Shown here: one piece after another, positions 22,866-29,723 of the stretch | Position numbering within the stretch: position 1 is the first letter of the stretch | Layout of the letters: the number at the start of each line of letters is the position of its first letter | Source of the DNA: a virus | Length of the DNA stretch: 29,723 bases | IMG/VR virus record: IMGVR_UViG_3300024346_000360 | Span: 1-29,723 of that record | Strand: one strand, 5' to 3' | Made by a program: the position numbers and the translations under genes | The notes under the pieces: generated by a model | The model's database searches: none | Told to the model about the DNA's origin: nothing | The model's input: the letters and a program-made list of their open reading frames with translations, nothing else

Positions 22866-25800
22866 TTAAGGTTGAGACCCACAATCACAACAAGCAGATA
22901 CTTCTGATGATGCGTCATAACAAAACTCACTTATGATTCCCGGTTCGCTTACGCAATCACAGCAAGCAGATTGAAAGCTTGTTGCATCATAACAAAAAGT
23001 CTCAATTGCACTATCTCTTAAATCCCATACCAAATATAAGAATTTTTCGTCACTAGGATTTTGATAAATAAATTGAGCATAATACGATCCGCTTGTAGGA
23101 AAGCTTTGTATTGGTGTTATATTATTTAATAATGGAATTAATGTACTTATATCAGATTCTTGATAATTAACATCAGATATTAAGTATAATAATTTATCGG
23201 AAAGCGGATTAAAAACTGTTAATGTTTTTATCTGCATCGTAACAATTGAGCCCTCCGCGGGTATTGTTCCAAAAGATTCTGGGCCTGTTTGGTCTTGAAA
23301 CAATGAAACCCCATCTGATTCCATTACTATAAAGTTATTGTTATAAGGACTTATGTTTGATGATAATTCCCACTTATATCTTATTTTTGCTGTTTCACCC
23401 ACATCTGTAGGGCTATTTAAAAATATTTGTCTTACAGTTAATTCTGTTGTTTCAGGACAATTAAACTTCATCGTATAGCTAGTATTTTCTTGAGGAACTA
23501 TAACGATTTGAGCTAATATTGGGTTTGATTGAGGCTTGTTAAACGTCAACACGCCTGTTCCTGAAATAAAAGCATTTACTATAAGATTTTGATTGTAAAA
23601 AATAGAAACTGCCAAACTGCCTGAAGATATATTGTAATCTATATTTACATCACCAATAGTAGTTCCTAAGTTTAAATTAAATGAAAAAGTATTTAAAGTA
23701 TTTAGCTGCTCTAAGACATATCCGCATTCTCTTTCCAAAGCAGGAACAGGAACTAAATTTGCATTTGAACTTAACACATATTCATTCATATATGGATCAA
23801 ACCCACCAAGTTTTTCTGTAAAAAATGATTTTAAAAATAAATCTCTAAACCAACTACGCATACCTACTTGAGATATAACAGAAAGCTTGTCTGATTTTGC
23901 AGAGCCTCCTTTTAAGTTTATAACAGAACTTCTTTTTGCGTCTGTAAAATAAACATCAAATCCATAAACAGCAAAGCTTTCAGGGTTATTGCTTATTCCG
24001 TATTCTTCTATTCTAGCTAATTGAGTTCCTAAAACTTCAGGAATAGATGTTATGGCGCCGCCTGCAGCCGCATCAGATAATAAATTTTTACCAACCAATA
24101 CATATGATATTTTATCTTCCTGCAAAGTAAGAATATCAGTTTGTCTTGCATGCATTTTTCTTAATGGGCCAAACTCTCTTTCAAGAGTTTTAAAATTTGC
24201 TAAAGCTAAATTAAATTGATTTAATTTATTTAACCTGCTTTCTTGATTAAATACTCCGCTATAAGTTATGTCTGAAAATCTGTGAACTTCCTTGTATTCT
24301 TCTTCAGATACAGAAGTAACTTTGCTGCCTAAAAACAAGACGGGTGTTGTTAATGCATCTAAAATTCTGTCAGATTCTACTCCATTACCAAAAGTATAGC
24401 AGTTAAAAAAACTTAAATCAACAATTGCAGGTTGACTTAATGTCTGAGGTTGGTCAGAGTCTGCACTACCTGATAAATGAAATCCATTTACAATATCAAA
24501 AGTTTGTTCGTTTTCATAATAAAGCTCATCATTTGCCTGTATTGGTTCAGTTTCAAAAATACTTAAAGTAGTGGTTCTATTAACAACAATTTGAACCGTT
24601 TCATAAGAACCTCTTTTATCTGGAGAAGAACAGCTAGGAGTACCTGTTTGTATAATTAACCAAAGATTTCCATCTGCTTCTTCTTGAAAACTAATAGTCG
24701 TTGTCCCTGGATTAACATAATTTGTAAAATAAGGCTGTATCCCATTAATTTGGTCTATAGTATTTATTGTATCATCACTACCAGTTGATATTCCATTTGT
24801 AAAATCTATATTTTGACCAGCAACAAACGCAGCTAAATCTGAATAATCTTGACCTGCTGTAAATGTCTTGTTGTAGTCATACCTTCTGCTTCCACATCTA
24901 GACCCTCTTTTGTTTCTATTAGTATTAAATCTAAATTCAATTATACTGCCTGACGGAATATCAAAAGGAATATAGGATCCAGGATTTGCGTCATCTTCAA
25001 ATGCACAAGAAACCCTTGCATAGCTATAACTAGAACCTGTATTAGGTGATTGAGTAATATAACTAAAACCTCCTTGACTTGTTTTGTCTATAAATGAATT
25101 ATCTGGGGCATTTGCAGCAAAATTAGATGGCTTAAGCTGCATATAAGTTCCAGCAGGCTGACCACAAGTCCCTGATATAACCTGTCCATCTGCGTCTTTT
25201 GTACATAAAAAATCTTCTGTTTGACTCTGAAAGTCTAAAACTTTAGTTTCTGTGCATCTAAGAACAGGACCATTGCTATCTGATTTTACAAATAAATTAG
25301 AATTATCTTTAACTTTATCCCTATTATCTCCTTCAAGTTTATACCATACATTGCCAGTTTCTTCTTCTCTAAAAAATATATTAGAATAAATTGTTCTGTA
25401 TCCTGTCTTGGACTCTTTGATAACAAATTTATATTTTGTAGCCCAATAAGGAGGATAATTATTTAATTGTACTCTTATATTATTTTTTGTTATTGAGTTT
25501 TCACATGGAATGTAAACAGTATTTTCTGTATCTACTAATGCAGTTGTGCTTCTTCCATAGTCATCCATGTACACTATTGCAATTTCATAGTCTCTATTAC
25601 TATGAAGACTTTCTTTTGATGAGTCTAATGAGTATAATCCAGTCACCTCAATTGCTTGTAAATATTCGTAAGCATAATTCCCTGGAGCTGCTATTTCTTC
25701 AAACCTAAGCCCTGGAACAATAATTCCTACAACATCACTTCCTGCTGAACTTTGTATAACAAATCCTTCATTTATACCTGCAACACCAAATCCATCATAA

Positions 25801-27284
25801 GACCAATTATTTTTGGCTACGATTCCACAGTTAAAAACATCAGTAACAGAAGTTCCATCAGAGCAATTCGGAATAGGTTGAAACGAAGATACTGCATCCA
25901 CAAATTCTGGACTAGTAACTAAATCATGAATATTAGAATAGTTTTCTTGTAAATTAAATAAAAATGTAAAATTAAATTGATTTTCAGGCTGAGTGCCGTC
26001 ATCATATAAAGGGTCACCACTATATTGAGAACTAACATAATTAAAATCAATTCCTATTTGAGATCCCTGTATTAAATTTAATCCTGCAAAATTTATTTGA
26101 ACCAATGAATTTTGAACTGACACAATATTATCTATGGTATAATTAAAAGAGTTTCTAACACCCTCAAGCTCATCATTTACTAAAGACTCTGTTATTAAAG
26201 ATAAATCATAGTTTAAATATATTTGTTTGCCATTTTCATTTACAACATCATAGCCATCAACATAATTACCAAGCATCAATCTATTTCCCATTATAGTTAA
26301 AGCTTGAGCTAATCTAGGCACATTATCATAAAGTCTTAATAATTGTTCTTCAGGAAGAGCTGTGTATATTTTTTTATTTGTAAACTGAATAGATTGAGTT
26401 GTATTGTCAAGCCAACCTTGGTCAATTTTATTATATCTTTCAATTACATTTACTGATTGGCTTGTTGAGAATTTAAATAAAACATCAACATCTTTTACAT
26501 TTCTTCCTCCAACATCAAAAGAAATATTAACACTATTAAAGATGTTTTTCATTCCATCATTATTGTATGTGTCATAATTTATCTGAAATGGGCCCGGAGT
26601 AAACGATACTCTTGTAAATGGTGATATAGCAGAATACTCTCCATCTTCATATTGCCACCTATATGCAAAACTTAAAAACAAGTCATCCATATAATTTTCT
26701 TCTCCTGCAATTTGAATTTGATTTAATACAGGAGCACTTAAGGGAGGCGCCACTATTAAACCTATATCTTGTTCTGTTATTTGGTCTATTCCAGAAACGG
26801 GCTCTAAGTAATTTCTATTTATATTTATTTTTCTAGGAGGATTTAAATTGTCTGTAAAAAACAATAAATCTCCAATTAAATCTATTCCATTAATTAAAAA
26901 ATCCTTACTAAAATTTAATACAGAAGTAGATATAACGTGGTAAAATAAAATAGAATTTTGAATATTAAATGAAATAATCATATCAACTTTCCCTGTTGGA
27001 GACAATATGTTATTTTGGTCATGAACAAACCAATAGATAGTTTCATTGGCTCCATCTTCATATGCGCCAATACACCTTGCATTGGATGTTAGGGGAAGAT
27101 TTAAATATTTAATTTCAACTAAAAGACTATTTCCTTTAGAGTTTTCTACTGCTCCTATTTCAGTTCCTTCAGTAGAACCTAACCTAACATTTAAAGCGTC
27201 TATGTATTCTCCTTGAGGAACTAAGCGTTCATCAACGGATTTATTCATTCGACCTTTTATAAAGTTCTTTTGAATTTTAGCCAT
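22866..27284 (-). CDS. Large stabilization-like tail/connector protein, 1472 aa
   Basis: The N-terminus (FIKGRMNKSVDERLVPQGEY, then IDALNVRLGSTEGTEIGAVE, residues about 8-47) is the hallmark of the 'stabilization' protein of crAss-like and related Bacteroidota podoviruses, related in role to tail-tube and tail-needle hub proteins. The body is beta-rich, with Asn/Tyr/Ser-heavy segments (WYKLEGDNRDKVKDNSNLFV) and a Cys-containing middle (FLCTKDADG, CGQPAG, RCGSRRYD). The last 45 residues hold two near-identical copies of FCYDA[TS]SxxSACCDC, 9 residues apart. It begins 1 base after the preceding gene, so it is cotranscribed with the connector genes. The assignment rests on the N-terminal motif and position. 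Confidence 0.7.
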   Translation of the reverse strand: MAKIQKNFIKGRMNKSVDERLVPQGEYIDALNVRLGSTEGTEIGAVENSKGNSLLVEIKYLNLPLTSNARCIGAYEDGANETIYWFVHDQNNILSPTGKVDMIISFNIQNSILFYHVISTSVLNFSKDFLINGIDLIGDLLFFTDNLNPPRKININRNYLEPVSGIDQITEQDIGLIVAPPLSAPVLNQIQIAGEENYMDDLFLSFAYRWQYEDGEYSAISPFTRVSFTPGPFQINYDTYNNDGMKNIFNSVNISFDVGGRNVKDVDVLFKFSTSQSVNVIERYNKIDQGWLDNTTQSIQFTNKKIYTALPEEQLLRLYDNVPRLAQALTIMGNRLMLGNYVDGYDVVNENGKQIYLNYDLSLITESLVNDELEGVRNSFNYTIDNIVSVQNSLVQINFAGLNLIQGSQIGIDFNYVSSQYSGDPLYDDGTQPENQFNFTFLFNLQENYSNIHDLVTSPEFVDAVSSFQPIPNCSDGTSVTDVFNCGIVAKNNWSYDGFGVAGINEGFVIQSSAGSDVVGIIVPGLRFEEIAAPGNYAYEYLQAIEVTGLYSLDSSKESLHSNRDYEIAIVYMDDYGRSTTALVDTENTVYIPCENSITKNNIRVQLNNYPPYWATKYKFVIKESKTGYRTIYSNIFFREEETGNVWYKLEGDNRDKVKDNSNLFVKSDSNGPVLRCTETKVLDFQSQTEDFLCTKDADGQVISGTCGQPAGTYMQLKPSNFAANAPDNSFIDKTSQGGFSYITQSPNTGSSYSYARVSCAFEDDANPGSYIPFDIPSGSIIEFRFNTNRNKRGSRCGSRRYDYNKTFTAGQDYSDLAAFVAGQNIDFTNGISTGSDDTINTIDQINGIQPYFTNYVNPGTTTISFQEEADGNLWLIIQTGTPSCSSPDKRGSYETVQIVVNRTTTLSIFETEPIQANDELYYENEQTFDIVNGFHLSGSADSDQPQTLSQPAIVDLSFFNCYTFGNGVESDRILDALTTPVLFLGSKVTSVSEEEYKEVHRFSDITYSGVFNQESRLNKLNQFNLALANFKTLEREFGPLRKMHARQTDILTLQEDKISYVLVGKNLLSDAAAGGAITSIPEVLGTQLARIEEYGISNNPESFAVYGFDVYFTDAKRSSVINLKGGSAKSDKLSVISQVGMRSWFRDLFLKSFFTEKLGGFDPYMNEYVLSSNANLVPVPALERECGYVLEQLNTLNTFSFNLNLGTTIGDVNIDYNISSGSLAVSIFYNQNLIVNAFISGTGVLTFNKPQSNPILAQIVIVPQENTSYTMKFNCPETTELTVRQIFLNSPTDVGETAKIRYKWELSSNISPYNNNFIVMESDGVSLFQDQTGPESFGTIPAEGSIVTMQIKTLTVFNPLSDKLLYLISDVNYQESDISTLIPLLNNITPIQSFPTSGSYYAQFIYQNPSDEKFLYLVWDLRDSAIETFCYDATSFQSACCDCVSEPGIISEFCYDASSEVSACCDCGSQP

Positions 27285-27285
27285 A

Positions 27286-28209
27286 TTATTTTATCCACTT
27301 GTTTTGACCTCTTAGGTTCATTAATAATCTCCCTGGATGGATATTGCTTAATCTTATTTTTGCGTTTCTTAAAAGAGCTGATTTTTCTTTTTTAGTTCTA
27401 TTTATAATGTACTCTTGAACACCGAATTTGCTTGAAAGTATTACATATTTTATGTAAGCATAAATAAACTCTTCAAATAATTTATTTACACTTATATCCG
27501 CATTTACACCACTCTCCATTCCATCTGAAACATATTCTAAAACAATTAACTCTCCCGCCATATCTGAACTAAAATTAATTACTCCTGATTTTTTGTTTAT
27601 TTTAAAAGTAGGGTTTTGATTTGCTGTCTCAGTATTTAAACCATATCTTCCGCCGATAGGATATTCAAAATACCATATTCCATTATAAAAATAACCTTCT
27701 TGTCCGTCATAAGGACTTTCAGCATTTAAATATATAGTTTTATTGCTTCCTGTAATTCTATCAATATCCACCGTTGAAAACTCAGGTTTTAAAACATTAC
27801 CATCTTGATCAAATAATATTTTATAATTATTATCTTGAAGATATGCGTCACTCCAATTTGTTTGAATATTTTCAGTTAAAGGTAATAATATTCCATTTTT
27901 ATACATTGAAATTCTAACCCAATTAACATAATCACTTGGCAAAATAAATCTTAAAGTATCATCAACTGCTAATTCTAAAATTTTAATTTCTTTTAAAGAA
28001 TCATAATTTAATTCTTGTATTGCTCGTTTTGCATGAAATAAAATATTATATCTTTCTACGTTATTTATTAATTTATCATTTCCAACATACATTAACTCAA
28101 AGTTATTTACTATGTCTTTTAATGTAATATATTGATATGAACCCCAATTAGCATTTTCAGGATTATTTCCATCATTTTCATAATATTGATACTGTGTTAA
28201 ATATGCCAT
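27286..28209 (-). CDS. Podoviral tail-tube/connector-like structural protein, 307 aa
   Basis: A 307-aa protein of the type always found next to the stabilization protein in Bacteroidota podoviruses. The start YLTQYQYYENDGNN, then WGSYQYITLKDIVNNFELMY, leads to a helix VERYNILFHAKRAIQELNYD (about 49-68). FILPSDYVNWVRISMYKNGI (about 88-107) has the 'lP.Dyvn.vri' motif seen in gp4- and tail-tubular-A-like connectors. The C-terminal helical part (FEEFIYAYIKYVILSSK) contacts the ring in such proteins. It lies 3 bases after the next upstream gene and 1 base before the 1472-aa gene. Function assigned by family resemblance and context. Confidence 0.65.
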   Translation of the reverse strand: MAYLTQYQYYENDGNNPENANWGSYQYITLKDIVNNFELMYVGNDKLINNVERYNILFHAKRAIQELNYDSLKEIKILELAVDDTLRFILPSDYVNWVRISMYKNGILLPLTENIQTNWSDAYLQDNNYKILFDQDGNVLKPEFSTVDIDRITGSNKTIYLNAESPYDGQEGYFYNGIWYFEYPIGGRYGLNTETANQNPTFKINKKSGVINFSSDMAGELIVLEYVSDGMESGVNADISVNKLFEEFIYAYIKYVILSSKFGVQEYIINRTKKEKSALLRNAKIRLSNIHPGRLLMNLRGQNKWIK

Positions 28210-28212
28210 ATC

Positions 28213-28914
28213 TTATCCTTGTTGTGTGTTTTCTATGCTTTCTTCTGCTTGACCAAATTGAACTAATGGTATTTCTCTTATTGACATACCTGCATATTGA
28301 AGTATTTTGTTTACTAAATTAACTTGATCAGATAATGGTAATTCAAAATCTTGATAATCGGCTGCTGATCGGTCAAAAACAGGTTCTCCTTGGTTTAATG
28401 AAATATAAGTCCAATTAGGGTCTTTTGGATATCTTATGTATTGTGTTTTTATGGTTTTAGTAGATGAGGGGTATATAGTAACTGTATTTCCTTCAAGCGT
28501 ATACGCAGGAAACATTTCAGACGGAGCTGTTAATTGAGAAGCATTTAATGAGAGTATTTTGCTTTGACTAACTCTTTCTATTTCTGTACTGTCTGTAGTA
28601 AAATAAATTTTATTAACTAAATAATAGTCATTTGGTAAATCAAATTGATTTAAAATAGGAGTATAACTGCTTGTTAAAGAAAAGCTATCTACAACTTCTA
28701 CGAGTCCCTTTACAATATCAGCATATCCGCTTCCTGAAACTCTAGCATTTTGCTTTACAATCCAATTGTTATATTCATAAAAATAATCTTCAAATATGTC
28801 TAATTGAGCTTGTTTTGCATATAAATTAAAGTCACTAGGGGTTATATACCCATAGTTGTTTTTGTTTGCAATTGAAAGAACAGTTGCTCTTACTGTATTT
28901 ATAATAGATGCCAT
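28213..28914 (-). CDS. Connector/tail-completion-like structural protein, 233 aa
   Basis: A 233-aa protein beginning MASIINTVRATVLSIANKNN. Residues 20-60 (YGYITPSDFNLYAKQAQLDI, then FEDYFYEYNNWIVKQNARVS) and 190-210 (RSAADYQDFELPLSDQVNLV) are patterns I associate with structural proteins near the stabilization protein in crAss-like and marine flavophages. It shares LPNDYYLVNKIYF with the LPSDY motif of the neighbouring 307-aa protein, so both may be related connector folds. It is the first gene after the promoter at 28930-28965 and would head the tail operon. Confidence 0.65.
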   Translation of the reverse strand: MASIINTVRATVLSIANKNNYGYITPSDFNLYAKQAQLDIFEDYFYEYNNWIVKQNARVSGSGYADIVKGLVEVVDSFSLTSSYTPILNQFDLPNDYYLVNKIYFTTDSTEIERVSQSKILSLNASQLTAPSEMFPAYTLEGNTVTIYPSSTKTIKTQYIRYPKDPNWTYISLNQGEPVFDRSAADYQDFELPLSDQVNLVNKILQYAGMSIREIPLVQFGQAEESIENTQQG

Positions 28915-28929
28915 TGATAATCCTTTTCA

Positions 28930-28965
28930 CAAATATACAAAAAAAAAGAGGCTTGAATAATCAAA
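28930..28965 (-). promoter_or_regulatory. Candidate Bacteroidota promoter for the tail operon
   Basis: On the minus strand TATATTTG (28937-28930) matches the -7 consensus TAnnTTTG, 15 bases before the ATG at 28914. A TTTG (28965-28962) lies 24 bases upstream, longer than the usual spacing of about 19-21. It falls inside the terminator hairpin, so terminator and promoter are interleaved. The -7 box is convincing and the -33 box uncertain. Confidence 0.45.
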
Positions 28966-28970
28966 GCCCC
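28939..28970 (-). terminator. Intrinsic terminator after the right-edge gene
   Basis: On the minus strand GGGGCTTTGA (28970-28961) pairs with TCAAGCCTC (28956-28948) around a TTAT loop, with one G-U pair and one bulge, and is followed by nine T. It ends the gene at 28998-29723. Read on the plus strand the same hairpin is also followed by a T-run, so it may act in both directions, though the pairing is better leftward. Confidence 0.75.
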
Positions 28971-28997
28971 TTTTTGGAAATAGTTAGTAGTTTGCTA

Positions 28998-29723
28998 TTA
29001 ATCTAACTTTGAATCTAATATCCTTAAAACCTCCAATCCTTCGTCACTTTGAAGAAACGAAGCTAATATAAATAATGGGTCTTCTCCATAAGGAACTGTC
29101 AATAATTTATTTTTATTACCAGCTATATTGTAGTAAACATCTTTTTTGTTTTTAAGAATCAAAAGATTTTGACTAAAAAATTTAGCGCATTTGTTTTGAA
29201 GACGCAATAAAGGATCATTTAAAGCCTCCATAAAATCATTAGGATATTGTTTTGCAAATAATCTAACATCTCTTTTTAATTCAGAAGAAGTTAAATTATC
29301 TACTCTTAAACCTATTACAACTCTTGCAACAGTTTCTAGCATTTCAATATCTAATTCTTTTGCTGACATTTGAGCATCTAGAGCTAAATCTAAATAATCT
29401 ACATCAGAACTAGCATCCTTTTCTTTGTCAACTTCTACAAACATATGACCTAAACCTGGATGGTGTGCTAAGAATTTTTGTAGTATTTGATTTTCTTTTG
29501 GAACAAATAATAGTCCATCTTCAAACACAATTGGTTCTAAGATTACATTTTTATCTTGCTCATCCTCAAATATACTTTTTTGATTTTTAGAATATCTTAA
29601 AGCTCTATTTACTCCTGTTTCTTCATCAAACCATAAAAGAGATTTTCTTTTAGTGTTTCTAGATGGTATAGAGTAACTTAATGGAGCTTGATTTTTAGTT
29701 AATTTGTAAGCTTTGTTTACAAA
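28998..29723 (-). CDS. Structural-region protein, C-terminal 241 aa (cut by window edge)
   Basis: The frame is open from the window's last base without a stop. A start at GTG 29528 would leave 65 in-frame codons upstream unexplained, and they look coding (SYSIPSRNTKRKSLLWFDEE, RALRYSKNQKSIFEDEQDK). I therefore annotate a partial gene starting beyond the window. The visible part has LEPIVFEDGLLFVPKENQIL, a helical middle (ELDIEMLETVARVVIGLR, LKRDVRLFAKQYPNDFMEAL) and an end with SFLQSDEGLEVLRILDSKL. From memory, similar proteins sit in the virion gene block of flavophages, but I know no function. It is followed by a strong terminator. Confidence 0.65.
   Translation of the reverse strand, partial: FVNKAYKLTKNQAPLSYSIPSRNTKRKSLLWFDEETGVNRALRYSKNQKSIFEDEQDKNVILEPIVFEDGLLFVPKENQILQKFLAHHPGLGHMFVEVDKEKDASSDVDYLDLALDAQMSAKELDIEMLETVARVVIGLRVDNLTSSELKRDVRLFAKQYPNDFMEALNDPLLRLQNKCAKFFSQNLLILKNKKDVYYNIAGNKNKLLTVPYGEDPLFILASFLQSDEGLEVLRILDSKLD

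Overview
The window is a contiguous piece of an AT-rich double-stranded DNA phage genome, or a prophage or virus contig. The host is very probably a member of the Bacteroidota, most likely Flavobacteriia. The evidence is: a VirE_N/BT4734-type primase domain fused to an SF3-like helicase; translation starts preceded by A/T-rich leaders instead of Shine-Dalgarno sequences; two candidate promoters with the Bacteroidota -7 box TAnnTTTG; and structural proteins resembling those of podovirus-like Bacteroidota phages, including the large stabilization protein known from crAss-like and marine flavophages. No terminase, portal, major capsid, lysis or integrase gene lies inside the window, so its exact taxonomy stays open.

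Positions 1-9194 are transcribed rightward and form the replication, recombination and early region. In order they hold a tiny ORF, a DnaA-domain-IV-like protein, a Sak3-type (DUF1071) single-strand annealing protein, a RecE/YqaJ-like PD-(D/E)XK exonuclease, a small protein with an SSB-like acidic tail, a terminator, and an 808-aa primase-helicase. Several very small genes follow. Positions 5275-6684 hold an unusual array: five or six small ORFs or units, each followed at its stop codon by a long imperfect palindrome sharing the core TTACAACG / TGTTA. This is the layout of integron-type gene cassettes, but no integrase is visible. One unit (6330-6508) has no ORF and instead can fold into a compact multi-stem structure. 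Next come an SF2 helicase, a 31-aa membrane peptide, a VRR-NUC nuclease and four small proteins in a tightly overlapping operon.

Positions 9169-29723 are transcribed leftward and form the virion region. Read from the right edge in the direction of transcription they hold: a gene cut by the window edge, a terminator with a promoter beside it, two connector/tail-tube-like proteins, a 1472-aa stabilization-like protein with duplicated Cys motifs at its C-terminus, a Cys-rich protein with internal repeats, a delta-60-repeat fibre, a GNAT-like protein with its own nearly leaderless promoter, and an Ala-rich 333-aa, a 720-aa and a 2493-aa protein. The last four match the gp13-gp14-gp15-gp16 order of the T7 ejection apparatus. 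The early and late units collide at 9169-9194, where the two terminal genes overlap tail to tail.

The strongest unexpected signals are a small conserved-looking gene (12543-12749, MPFKSxAQ family) overprinted in another frame inside the giant gene, the cassette-like palindrome array, and the structured 6330-6508 element.
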